Under the pieces are notes generated by a model, which searched no databases, was not told the DNA's origin, and was given only the letters and a program-made list of their open reading frames with translations. Positions 23,605-35,239 of a stretch of 64,000 bases of DNA are shown piece by piece. The number at the start of each line of letters is the position of its first letter. The stretch's first letter is position 1. Source of the DNA: Adenophora triphylla var. japonica (lineage: Eukaryota; Streptophyta; Magnoliopsida; Asterales; Campanulaceae); contig JAFEMH010001300.1 in NCBI GenBank assembly GCA_022495995.1, forward strand, positions 248,001 through 312,000, in the 5' to 3' direction. A program made the position numbers and the translations under genes.

Positions 23605-25153
23605 TGTTCGGTCGAAACCTAACGGTTTATTTTATATCCGCAAGCGTACGGGCTATTGTAATATAGCGGGTGCAAGTACGAGTCGATCCCACAGAGACAG
23701 GGATTACTTAAGGGATATTTTTGTCTTTAGAAAATATAGAAAAGATTGGGGGTAGATAAAATTTGTTTTAGAATAATAGAGAGAGCATAAACAGAAAATA
23801 CTTTAATTGAAATCTTATAAAACGAAGCATTCTCGGGATTGGAAATCATACACATATTCTTATTCATCAAATTGTCATTGTCTTAGAAATAAAAGGTTTT
23901 CATAAAAAGCAAGGATGGTATGTTAAGCCTACGCTATTTCGAGCTAAGACAATAGCGTTTGTATTCTTCACTAATTATGTCCTAAAGTTTGAGAAATCCG
24001 TTTATGTTTGCCCCCGCCCTGTCACAAACGGGCATTCCGGCTTATCTCTAGCTGACCATAATTAGTAAGAATCCATTAAGGACGGAAGTCAACATACTTT
24101 CCATTAAAGGAACATCCCTAGGCCATTGAACTACTCTCGTGATCAATGAACCTAGTTTCTTTATATGGTTCCGTCAATCGAGATTCTCCGCTAGGTACTT
24201 CTCTCAATTGATTGAATCATACAAATTGGATATCGCCAAAATGTAAGGCATTTAGAGAATAATATAAAGAGATTGTTTTAGATGAAGAAAGAAGACAAGA
24301 CTAAACATTTTTGAATGATGAATAAGCATGCTTTTGAGTTTCCAACCCCAAGGATATGGGGGATTACTCACAAGCCATTGATAACATAAAAGTATAAATA
24401 GAGATTGAGTAAGAAAGACTTATGATTGCCGAGAATAATGCTTCACTTTTATTGCTTTTCCTCCAAAGTGATTCCAAGAACAAATAATGACTTTGATCTT
24501 CAAACTCCTTTGGAAAATTGTTGTTACAAATCTTTGTATCTTCTATCTATCTAATATCGATAATTTCTCTCTAAGAATTCGTCTCTAAGGCTGATTACAA
24601 GGGTCCTATTTATAAATGGAAGGAGACTCTTCAATTGGGTGCCATCAAAAGGTGCCTTTACATCTGCGATCCACGACTTGCGGCCGTGTCAAGGATTTTG
24701 CACGGCCGTGTCCTCTTTGGCGCCCGGATTTTGGATTTGAATTTGGAGACTTGCACGGCCGCTCCATATATAGGCCGCACGGCCGCTCCCTGGTTTGGCA
24801 CGGCCAGGTCACTTCGGTGCTCGGCCACTCCATGGGCCAAGATGGCCGGCCGTGGCCTATGATGCACGGCCGCTCCTGGTTTCTTTGCACGGCCGCTCCG
24901 ACGGTTTTCAGCTTGGAGTGCTTATTTTGCTTGGTGTTCCTCCATCCTTTCGAACCAAAATGTCCATGAATCCTTTGTATAAATAAAAAGACCCTTAAAC
25001 CTGTCTAAAATGTATAAAACATACCAAAAACGTAAAATCTAATAAAATAACAAAAGTAAGTAAAAATACTAAAAACTAAATAAAAAGTGATGATTTATTT
25101 GTGTAAAAGTATATAAAAACCAGGATAATTGACTATATAATAGTCACTTATCA
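23605..25153 (-). repeat. 3' LTR of the Athila-like element
   Basis: Left-hand copy, downstream in transcript sense. It has GC-rich GCACGGCCG(T/C) motifs at 24673-24900. Compared with the other LTR, most changes are G/A or C/T transitions, many within the CG-rich motif cluster. Confidence 0.92.
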
Positions 25154-26541
25154 AACTCCCCCACACTTAAGCCTTTGCTTGTCCCCAAGCAAACTTAGAA
25201 TGAAATACGGAGAGGGATAAAAACACGATTGATCCCTCAGAAATAAAGTAGCAAGCCCTTAAATGCCTTGTAGATAATGCCTTTATCTATCTGATCATAT
25301 TTTGAATACCTTTAAAAATTTATTTTAGGAAGAAATATTTTAGGGATATTTTTAAAGAGATAAAATGCAAGACAATAACCTAATATAGCATATATAGAAT
25401 TTTGACCAAGTAAAGCATGCTAGAAGAAAGAATCTTTAGATTTATTTCTTGGTAGAAAAAGCTGTCACTTTTTAGAGTGATTTTTTTAGAAAAGATGAAT
25501 TTTATTTCTTTAAGACGTACAAGAGAAGGTATAAACATTTATTCACAATTTAGAAGTTCCGAAGAATTGTATTACATTCTTGAATCACAAGGGTGAAGAA
25601 TGGATGATGGTAGTGGAAAAATCTCGTCAAAGTCAAACAAATTTATCTTATTTTTGTACGTGTTATATTTTTGCAAAAGACCTAAGTTATTTTTTATCCT
25701 TTCAAGTAGGAGACATCGTGGTCACGAGCCCCATGTTCCTAATACTTAGATCAAGAATACTTTTGGATATTATTTCCGTTTTGGCAAGGAAGCATCGTCG
25801 CAGCGAACGTCGTGCCCCGAGTTACTTAGGAGATAATATGTTTCTTTTTGCTTTTAAGGATTGGTGACAATTGTCACTCTTTTATCAATAAGATAGAAGT
25901 GTTTTACTTTGTCTTGATTTAAAAAATGGAAGGATGGAATTTATGAAAGGGTGTGATTCAAGGGATGCAAAAAAAAAGGTACTTCTAAAAAGGGAATAAA
26001 TATCTAATAAAGATAAAAAAATGTACAATCTTAAAGGAATATATTCAAAATTTGCATAAATGACCAAGCATAAAAAGGATTCCTTCTAATCAAATGCATT
26101 TTTCTTGATGAGATTCTATATTGTGCTATACCAACTTATGAGGCTTTCAATTTTTTTCCTAAAAAGATCCCTTATACTTTTCCTTTTTATAGATTTCTAT
26201 GTGTATAGAAAATATGAGAGGAAAGATAAATAGGCATTCATACTAGGGCAAATGGCAAGCATAATGATAATGATTTTTGATCATCATAGGGATTTTTTTT
26301 TTTTATATATATACTATTATACATGCATACAAAAGAAAAAAATGCAACTAAGTTAAAAAAGAAAAATTATACTAGAAAGCGATTAAATCTATCCTAGAAA
26401 GCAAGTAAAATTTAAAAACTAGAAAGCGAAAAATAAAGGATAGATTTACCCCCCCACACTTGAAATGAACATTGTCCTCAATGTTTCAAGGAACAATGCT
26501 AAATCTAGGGAGGGTAAAGGGAAAAACTTACTAAAAATGGA
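25154..26541 (-). other. Non-coding stretch between env-position ORF and 3' LTR
   Basis: About 1.4 kb of AT-rich sequence within the Athila-like element, with the polypurine tract (minus strand TGGGGGAGTT, about 25152-25163) next to the LTR. A second C-rich run, CCCCCCCACACTTG, lies at about 26449-26462 just downstream of the ORF. No further domain seen. Confidence 0.6.
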
Positions 26542-27865
26542 TCACGGGTAGGTAGGTGGTTGTGGGAAATCATCCCAATTGTTGACCCCGTAGTTGAAGA
26601 TGGTGTTCACTTGCCTTTGAATTGTCCCCACACGATTTTGTATGTCATTCCGGAAGTAATGAAATTCATTGTTGAAAGTGTCGAACCGGGTCATTATTTG
26701 ATTGTTTTGAAGCTCGATCCGGTCAAATCTTTCATTAAAATCCGGCGGCAAAGGGGGGTGGTTGGGTTGATGTTGCTCTCCTTCTTCTTCTTCTTCTTCT
26801 TCTTCCTCCTCTTGGTTTGCTTGGCTTGATTGGCCCTCCTCGAGACTCATGGAAATTGGAAAGATCCATGTTTGGTGTTGATAAGTTTGGGCAAATGGGA
26901 GGATGGGACTAGGCAAAACAATGTAGGGCGTTTTACCCGGCCCTACCAACCAATTGTACTCTCCACGTCCTCTATCTGAAATCATTTGCATTACCCGTAG
27001 GGTTGGAATATTCAACTTTGTAGAACCCGAAACCGCGACTTCATTAGCGGGCACCATAAACCCAAAATGGTTAGCAAACAAAGTAACAATACCACCAATA
27101 TGGATCTCTCCATTGAAAGTTGGAGAGACGATATCACTAAATAACTCGATCAAGAAATGGCTCAAATTCACCTTCCTATGAGCCCTCACCATAGACCATA
27201 ACAAAAACAACTCCTTCTTGTTCACTTTGTTCCCTTATCTTCCCTTGCAAAAGCGTACATGCATAGAATGCGTGCATAATCCGGAGAACGGGATGAATAA
27301 TAGATGAGGCTTTTGCGGTTCTAGATTTGAAGGATGGAATTCCGGTTATTTGCTCCCAAAACACATTCTCCCTAAACTCTATAGGAAAATCGGTTTCATA
27401 GTTGGTGAAAGCAGGCCAACCCAAAATTCTATTTATGTCGAAGGAGGTAAGATGAAACTCCTCCCCACCAAGCCTAAAATACAAATGTATCAATTGGTAT
27501 GGCTCCCCCGTATTTCCACAAATTTCTGTTGTAAATTCCTTCCTCATAGTGCACAAGAATTCCAAAGTTATCCTTTCGTAAGTCTTTGCATTCAACTCAA
27601 GAAAACCACCACAACCAAATCCCATGTGAAACTTCCTTACATTTTTGTAGACATCTAGGGCCTTAAGGGCAGGAACATGCAGGAATTGGGTTGGTCTAAT
27701 TCTCTTTTGACGAAGGGCGGTGAATCTAGCCACTTCAGAAGGCTCTCTAAACTCAATACCCAAATCATTGAGCGTTGGGTTTAGATTAGGGGTAGGAGAT
27801 GGTTCCTTTCGGGACCTTTTCGAACCTCTTTCAGCAGCCTTTCCCTTTCCTTTCCCTCTCTCCAT
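26542..27865 (-). pseudogene. Env-position ORF of the Athila-like element, frameshifted
   Basis: Starts at 27865 with a Lys/Arg-rich leader (MERGKGKGKAAERGSKRSRK). It then has a domain of the plant transposon-protein/Athila ORF type with FLHVPALKALDVYKNVRKF and FHLTSFDINRILGWP. A frame change at about 27225-27235 separates this from the second half (27225-26542), which ends in a poly-Glu run and a coiled-coil-like C-terminus. It sits where Athila elements carry their env-like gene, but I see no clear signal peptide or transmembrane helix, so an envelope function is only positional. Alternatively it is a captured cellular domain. Broken in this copy. Confidence 0.7.
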
Positions 27866-28545
27866 TGAAAATTTTCAGAAAAATCCAAAAAAAAATTTAG
27901 CTAAAAGAAGAAGAAAGTAGATTACCCAAATCTGAGCTTGAAAAGCTTGTAATCTTCGATGAATAGCCACTAGATACCAAAAAGCTTCCTTCTTGCACCT
28001 TAATTCGGAGTAATCCTTCTTCAATTTGTTGAAATGGGTGAAGGATTTTGGTATTTTTGGAATTGGGGTTTTAGGAGGGTTTTGGGACTGATTTTGGTAT
28101 GAGAGAAATGGTTGAGTAGAGGATTTGAGGAGGATTGGGGGTTGAATTGTGAGTAAAAATGGTGTAGGAGTGGGTATTTAAAGTGGGTGGGGCGGAGGTT
28201 TTGAGGGAGAGAGGTTGAAGATGAAGTAAATGAGGGAGGAGGGGAAAGGCTGCGTCTTTTGGTAGAACGACGCAACTCCCAGGGCGTCTTGCACGGCCGT
28301 GTCAAGGAATTTGCACGGCCGTGTCCTTTCTTGAGTCAACCCGCTCCAACTCGATATGAGCTTGCACGGCCGCTCCAAGAAGAGGCTGCACGGCCGTGCG
28401 AACCAAACTTCACCATTTTTAAATCTTTTTCCCTATAAAACAAGGTTAGCACAAACAAATATGATAAAAACTAAAATAAAATAAAATGAAAATAAAACAA
28501 AAATAATCCATCGGTTACCATCCCGATGATGCTTGTTTTAGGTCC
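27866..28545 (-). other. Junction where pol is missing, with GC motif cluster
   Basis: Spacer between the protease segment and the env-position ORF. At 28288-28398 it holds four copies of the GCACGGCCG(T/C) motif otherwise seen in the LTRs, directly upstream (minus sense) of the ORF start. RT, RNase H and integrase would be expected in this interval. Confidence 0.65.
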
Positions 28546-29624
28546 TTAGCTTGACCCCTTCCCGGTAGTAGGAGATGCATGATACTTGGTTGGCCTTTTG
28601 TCATTGAAAACTTGCCATTGCAATCCCTCCGGGGTAATAAGTATCTTCTGCGGTAGACATTTCTTCCATCCCGACTTCTTGGATAGAACAAGTGACCTAT
28701 AGTCTTTGCACTTTCGGAAACTCGAAGTGACCTCCGTCTTTGTTCTTTTTGACTTTTTCACTGCATTGTTAGCTTTGGGACATGCAGAAATATCTAAACC
28801 ATTATTGCAAATCAAAGGTTCAATATTTATGGGATCATTTTTTATTTCTTCCTTTGACTTTGTTTCCTCACCCATTAAATCTTCTTCACTAGGAATCCAA
28901 TTTTCTTCACTAGGGGTGTAGGTCTCTTCATTTGGGGTCCAATCTTCTTCACTAGGAGTATAGGCCTCTAGATAAGGATCTTCGAGCGGCCTATGCATAC
29001 TAAATTCGACCCTTTCTTTCCCTATATTTAGGGAAAATGTGCCATTTTTCACATCTATAATTGCCCCCGCAGTGGCAAGAAATGGCCTTCCTAAAATGAC
29101 GGGAATATAATGGTCTTCCGCCATATCCAAGATAACAAAGTCGACAGGGATGATTAAGTTCCCTACTCGACAAGGCAAATTTTCCATAATACCAACGGGG
29201 TATTGAACGGATCGGTACGCAATTGGAGAGTTATGGTTGTGGGTTTGAGTTCCCCTATACCAAGCTTCTCGCTAACCGATAATGGCATTATACTAACGCT
29301 TGCTCCTAAGTCAAGGACAGCGTTATCTATGTTTATTCTGCCAACACAACAAGGAATGGTGAATGTACCTGGATCCTTTAATTTTGGAGGGTCTTTATCT
29401 TGCAAAACGGCGCTTACCTCCTCTGCTAACATAACATTCTTATTTTCTTCTAGCCCTTCTTTTTCAAAAATTAATTTTTTCAAAGGTTTAACGGCTAAAG
29501 GCATATCTTCATCTTTTCTAAAATAAGGAATGTTAACATTAATAGCATCTAGGTTATCAAGGAATTCATCATAATCCTTGCCTTTTTCTCTAGGGGATTC
29601 TGTCCCCAAACTAGTCTCAATCAT
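28546..29624 (-). pseudogene. Athila-like protease region, frameshifted
   Basis: Two overlapping frames (29624-29163 and 29187-28546) together cover a retroviral-type aspartic protease: the catalytic DLGAS motif (LDLGASVSIMPLSV) is in the first, and VILGRPFLATAGAIIDVKNG in the second. One small indel near 29165-29225 breaks the frame. The C-terminal extension carries four degenerate TPSEEDW-type acidic repeats, then a basic tail ending at a stop. No reverse transcriptase follows. Confidence 0.8.
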
Positions 29625-29706
29625 CGGAGGGATTGGACTATGATTATTTCTAGGGCATTCATTTTTCTTTTCTTGCTCATCCCTAGTTTTTACTACATTA
29701 ACTTGC

Positions 29707-31067
29707 TCATTTGACCTTTGAGATTGGACCGGGAAGACTCCCTTGTGGTCTATTCAATGGGGTAGCCTGTTGAGCTTGTTGGGTTTCTAGCATCTTATTA
29801 TGCGCTGCCAAGTTATCAAACCTAGCATTAAGTAGTTTAAAACATTCCCTAAATTCATTATTGATCTTTTCTTGGGAATTTTTATTTTCCACTACAAAAT
29901 CCATTATAAGATCTAATTTAGATTTAGGGGGGAAGGTACTTGCATTGTTGTTGAAATTCTTAGGTGCAAATCCCGGAGGTTGTGTAGATGATTGCGAGTT
30001 AAGAACGTTGTTATTCTTATAGGAAAAATTGGGGTGATTCCTCCACTCGGGATTGTATGTGTTAGAATACATCCCCCCTTTTTGCCCAAAAGAATTAACG
30101 AAGTTCACTTGATCGTTAGAAGTAACGTCAAGTAACTCGCAGTTATCCGTACTATGTGAGTTAGACCCACATAGTTCGCATAACACATTTACACTAGCAA
30201 TGGGATTGACATTAAGATTTTCAAATTTTTTCAAAAGCATGTCAACTTTAGAGGAGAGAAGAGTAACTGCATCAACATTATATTTACCGGGCGTACCTTG
30301 TTGCTGCTCCCTCTCGCTTGACCATTGGTAATGGTTCAATGCAATGTTTTCGATAAGGTCGTATGCCTCATCGACTCCTTTGTTCATCAATGCTCCTCCT
30401 GCAGCGGCATCAATGGTCTCTCTTGTTTTGAAAATGAGACCGTTGTAGAAGGTGTGAACAATCAACCACTTTTCAAGCCCGTGGTGGGGGCACATTCTGA
30501 GAAGTTCCTTGAACCGTTCCCATGCGTCATACAAAGTCTCACTATCTGTTTGACAGAAGTTAGTGATCTTTGTTCGTATCTGGGCAGTCTTGCTTGGTGG
30601 GAAAAATCGACCAAGGAATGCTTCTTGAATTTGGTCCCATGTTGTTAATGAATTCTGGGGGACCGAATTCAACCATTGTTTCGCCTTATCCTTGAGAGAG
30701 AAAGGAAAGAGGCGCATCCGGATTGCTTCCACCGTAACATTTTGAATACGTGTAGTATCACAATATTCAAGGAATGTTTGGATGTGTAGATGGGGATCTT
30801 CGAAGGCAGTGCCGCTGTATTGGTTATTCATAACCATGTGCAATAATTGCGGCTTTATCTCGAAGTTTGCTGCTCCGGCATTTGGCACAACAATAGGATC
30901 TAGTTCCGGGTACTTGGGTTAACAAAGTCCCGTAGGGTCCTAGCAGGTGTTTGCGGTTCTCCGTCCATGTGTTTTTGTAGAGTTTCTCTAAATCTTCTTA
31001 ATCTTTCGTGAAAGCTTCTTTCGGGTTCCGGATCAAAGTTGTCAACGAATGTCCGAGACCGTTTCAT
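29707..31067 (-). pseudogene. Athila-like gag, frameshifted near the N-terminus
   Basis: The ATG at 31067 opens a short N-terminal piece (MKRSRTFVDNFDPEPERS) that hits a stop near 30900. The main gag frame continues to 29707 and is recognisable by FEIKPQLLHMVMNNQYSG, then a Retrotrans_gag core with KDKAKQWLNS and LGRFFPPSKTAQIRTKI. A CCHC-like CELCGSNSHSTDNC follows. A single-base change around 30905-30920 would explain the break. Gag normally packages the RNA. Confidence 0.82.
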
Positions 31068-31218
31068 AAACTACAAGAAAAACACTTGAAGAAAAATTAA
31101 ACGTAACAGATTATAGGACAAGAAAGCAAAATAGTAAAAATAAAATAAAAAACAAAAAATTTTGTAGTAAAGACAAAAATAAAAAGTAAACCGTTGTCCC
31201 GGCAACGGCGCCAAAACT

Positions 31219-32759
31219 TGTTCGGTCGAAACCTAACGGTTTATTTTATATCCGCAAGCGCACGGGCTATTGTAATATAGCGGGTGCAAGTACGAGTCGA
31301 TCCCACAGAGACAGGGTTTACTTAAGGGATATTTTTGTCTTTAGAAAATATAGAAAAGATTGGGGGTAGATAAAATTTGTTTTAGAATAATAGAGAGAGC
31401 ATAAACAGAAAATACTTTAATTGAAATCTTATAAAACGAAGCATTCTCGGGATTGGAAATCATACACATATTCTTATTCATCAAATTGTCATTGTCTTAG
31501 AAATAAAAGGTTTTCATAAAAAGCAAGGATGGTATGTTAAGCCTACGCTATTTCGGGCTAAGACAATAGCGTTTGTATTCTTCACTAATTATGTCCTAAC
31601 TGTTTGAGAAATCCGTTTATGTTTGCCCCCGCCCTGTCACAAACGGGCATTCCGGCTTATCTCTAGCTGACCATAATTAGTAAGAATCCATTAAGGACGG
31701 AAGTCAACATACTTTCCATTAAAGGAACATCCCTAGGCCATGAACTACTCTCGTGATCAATGAACCTGGTTTCTTTATATGGTTCCGTCAATCGAGATTC
31801 TCCGCTAGGTACTTCTCTCAATTGAATCATACAAATTGGATATCGCCAAAATGTAAGGCATTTAGAGAATAATATAAAGAGATTGTTTTAGATGAAGAAA
31901 GAAGACAAGACTAAACATTTTTGAATGATGAATAAGCATGCTTTTGAGTTTCCAACCCCAAGAATATGGGGGATTACTCACAAGCCATTGATAACATAAA
32001 AGTATAAATAGAGATTGAGTAAGAAAGACTTATGATTGCTGAGAATAATGCTTCACTTTTATTGCTTTTCCTCCAAAGTGATTCCAAGAACAAATAATGA
32101 CTTTGATCTTCAAACTCCTTTGGAAAATTGTTGTTACAAATCTTTGTATCTTCTATCTATCTAATATCGGTAATTTCTCTCTAAGAATTCGTCTCTAAGG
32201 CTGATTACAAGGGTCCTATTTATAAATGGAAGGAGACTCTTCAATTGGGTGCCATCAAAAGGTGCCTTTACATCTGCGATCCACGACTTGCACGGCCGTG
32301 TCAAGGATTTTGCACGGCCGTGTCCTCTTTGGCGCCATTTGGATTTGAATTTGGAGACTTGCACGGCCGCTCCATATATAGGCGCACGGCCGCTCTGGTT
32401 TGGCACGGCCGGGTCACTTCGGTGCTCGGCCACTCCATGGGCCAAGATGGCCGGCCATGGCCTATGATGCACGGCCGCTCCCGGTTTCTTTGCACGGCCG
32501 CTCCGACCGGTTTTCGGCTTGGAGTGCTTATTTTGCTTGGTGTTCCTCCATCCTTTCGGACCAAAATGTCCATGAATCCTTTGTATAAATAAAAAGACCC
32601 TTAAACCTGTCTAAAATGTATAAAACATACCAAAAACGTAAAATCTAATAAAATAACAAAAGTAAGTAAAAATACTAAAAACTAAATAAAAAGTGATGAT
32701 TTATTTATGTAAAAGTATATAAAAACCAGGATAATTGACTATATAATAGTCACTTATCA
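31219..32759 (-). repeat. 5' LTR of the Athila-like element
   Basis: Right-hand copy, adjoining the tRNA-Asp-type primer-binding site at about 31196-31216. The same GCACGGCCG cluster lies at 32288-32505. Confidence 0.92.
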
Positions 32760-33171
32760 CATGCTTTAATCGATCTAACTATTTTTTTAATATGTGTGAA
32801 ATTAGTTTTTTTCTTATAACTAGGCATAGGAAGTATTTTAATTTCTTGCTAAAAATAAAATCAATTATCAATCACATAAAAATATTTACCTAAACCCTAA
32901 ACTCTCTAAACCCCTAAACCCATTTTGACCACTTATTATTTTAATATCCATTTTGACCACTTATTATTTTAATACCCATTTTGAATCTTTTATTACTTAT
33001 TATTTTAATATTTCGTTATTTTAAAGAATTCAAAAAGACCACTTACTATTTTAATACCCAGTTTGAATCTTTGATTACTTATTATTTTAATATTTCATTA
33101 TTATTATTACAGAATTCAAAAAGACTTTCTTCAATCTAGATCTTTCCACACATGACACAACACAACACAGG

Positions 33172-33211
<40 letters not shown>

Positions 33212-33906
33212 GTATGTTCAGCAATTTTACCTCTCTCAACTCTCATTCCTAACATAAATTGAACATTTTTAAATTATTACTCTATTCGGTTCAAAATAAA
33301 TTTGAAATATATCTCAAAATATATGATATTTTAAAATGTCATTCAAAAAGTATAAAATAAATAATAAATATTTTTCTTAGTTAGTTTCAATTTTTTTTAT
33401 GTTTTTTTAAGAATATAAAAAATTATGAAAAATCAAAATTGAAAAAAAAATTATGTAGACAGACAAAGCTCGAGCTCGGCTCGGCTCGTTTAGGCTCGAA
33501 TTCGAATAAAAGCTCGAACTAAAGATCATTTGAGTTCATTTTTAAAAAAAATTCGAGTTAAGCTCGAGTTCGGCTCGTTAAAGCTCGAATTCGAGAAGCT
33601 CGCAAAAAAGCTCGCGAACAGCTCGAAACTCGGTTCGAGCCGAGCTCGAACGAATTTTCCAGGCTCGAGCTCGAGCTCGAAAAAAGCTCGGCTCGTTTAT
33701 TTTTAGTCGAGCTCGAGCTCGACACCTCAAAGCTCGGCTCGGCTCGGCTCGTTTACAGCCCTAGCTTCTGGATATCCAGAACCCTTTGAGACTGATATCC
33801 AGAAATTTTTTTCTGATTATCAAACGCATAGCTTCTGGCTATTAAAAACACGTTTCTCCATAGTTATGGAGAAACGCGTTTCTCAGCAGACCTACTCATA
33901 ATTGTT

Positions 33907-35235
33907 AGTGTTTATTTCTAAAAATTTAACATGAAATTTTTGGTGGTTACTCTAAGAAATCTAATTGGTGGAATTAATGAGTTTTCTTGTGAGTTACTCT
34001 TTTAAATATTATATGAAGGAGTTTAGACAAACATTATTTGTAAACAACCTTGGTGGTTTTTGGTGAGATAAGAGAAAATTTGTAGAGAATAGTGAAAAAG
34101 CAAGTGAGATTTTGAAAAGCTCAACTGAGTGGTTCGATAGAATTTCATGAAATTAGCAATTACTGAGGTAAGAAATTATACCTCTAATTAAATTATTTGA
34201 TGTTTCATTTCAATTGTTAGGCTTTTGCATATTTTATTGAAAATGTCCATTCTTGAACCTTAAAACCAACTTTGTATTGGTACTTATTTTGACTCCGATG
34301 TATATCGTTGTTCGATAAATCTTTGTTATTGTTTTATAAATTCACACATCTTTGTTCACCGGTACATGTAAATATTTGAAAACGTAAATAATTGTATCTT
34401 CCTAATGTTTGATTATTTATATGATTATCGTTTCATTTTCGATCATGGTCACTAAGTTTAAAAACCCGGGTTAATGGAGTATATTTGTAATATTGCCCTT
34501 TGGGCAAACTTTGTTCACTGCTGAGTATTAGCAGTGTAGTGTTGTGCAATCACTGATTAGTATTTGTGCTCGTTACAATCTTTGTGTTTGTTAAGGTCGT
34601 TTGATCGCTTATATAATCATGACTCCATATGAAAAGTACAATATTCGTCTTAGATTGTTTCTTTTCAATCTTAAAGGTATTGAAATCTATCGTTCAGTTA
34701 TTTGAATTTCTATTGTTAAAATTGTTTGCGGTCACATCTTTTTAGTAATCGAAGGGGTCGATATATTAACTTAATAAGCATTGTTCGCTCTCCTTTTCTT
34801 ATTCTCCGTTTCTTATAGGTAAGCTTAAGAGGGAGCCTAGTTTTGATATTTGTGCTCATTAAGGTTTAAGTTGTTTAGTATTCAGTTCTTAATTAATGTA
34901 ATACTTTTTAGATTTTATAAATGTGTCGTATAACTTGTAATCCTAACCATTATGTTTGAATATTGATATGAAAATAAATAATAGTTGATGTATTTGAGGG
35001 GATTCAATTGTGTTTTGTCTTGAAAACAGTAACACACTCAAGGTTTTGACCCATAAAAATGGGACTGAATTTTGGGTCATTATATAGTGATATCAGAGCT
35101 TTGGTTTTAGACTTTGAAGGGATAATTAAATATTTTTGGATTTCAGGACAGATAAAGTTGTAGGTGATATTGAGGTTTTACTTTTAGAAACTCTAATGAG
35201 TTCATGATGATACATTTGGGTACAAGTTATTAAGG
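33907..35235 (+). mobile_element. Gypsy-type LTR and leader remnant
   Basis: AT-rich sequence ending in GGGTCATTATATAG followed by TGATATCAGAGCTTTGG (35090-35106), a slightly decayed primer-binding site for initiator tRNA-Met. The sequence before it is probably an LTR and that after it a leader cut by the next element. No coding domain; left end unresolved. Confidence 0.45.
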
Positions 35236-35239
35236 ATGA

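Larger units (their letters stand above)
23605..32759 (-). mobile_element. Athila-like gypsy retrotransposon lacking RT and integrase
   Basis: LTRs at 23605-25153 and 31219-32759 (TG...CA) are near identical, with about 20 single changes and several small indels. The 5-bp duplication CATGC flanks it (23600-23604, 32760-32764). Orientation is minus: after the right-hand LTR comes a primer-binding site TGGCGCCGTTGCCGGG, complementary to tRNA-Asp, and the purine tract TGGGGGAGTT abuts the left-hand LTR. In transcript order it has gag, protease and then an env-position ORF; no reverse transcriptase, RNase H or integrase remains between them. It would need a helper. It is inserted in the hAT. Confidence 0.92.
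18698..33763. mobile_element. hAT element holding a minisatellite and two LTR insertions
   Basis: The 8-bp duplication GCTTCTGG (18690-18697, 33764-33771) is diagnostic of hAT. Ends are TAGGGCTGTTACGCGAACC and (complement) TAGGGCTGTAAACGAGCC. About 300 bp next to each end is dense in GCTCGAG/CGGCTCG words, probably subterminal transposase-binding repeats. No transposase is seen. Removing the solo LTR and the Athila-like element leaves about 3.6 kb, of which about 1.5 kb is minisatellite. Residual host sequence at 32.77-33.46 kb is AT-rich, with a (CT)n tract at about 33172-33210 and a short CCCTAAA-like run near 32897-32927. Confidence 0.85.
18372..33897. mobile_element. Outer MULE of the insertion stack
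   Basis: Flanked by the 9-bp duplication ATAATTGTT (18363-18371, 33898-33906). Its inverted repeats share GAGAAACGCGTTTCTCCATA, and each is itself nearly palindromic. Without the hAT inside it the element is about 452 bp and filled with TTCTGGATATCCAGAA words. No transposase. Related copies, judged from end structure, lie at 48.1 and 51.8 kb. Confidence 0.8.

Noticed and set aside
24616..24986. Overlapping open frames in both strands around the GCACGGCCG cluster
   Set aside because: Stop-poor only because of the GC-rich motif repeats in the LTR; the same happens in the other LTR at 32.2-32.6 kb.
32890..32930. Interstitial telomere array
   Set aside because: Only three or four irregular CCCTAAA/CCCCTAAA words; too short and common in AT-rich plant DNA.
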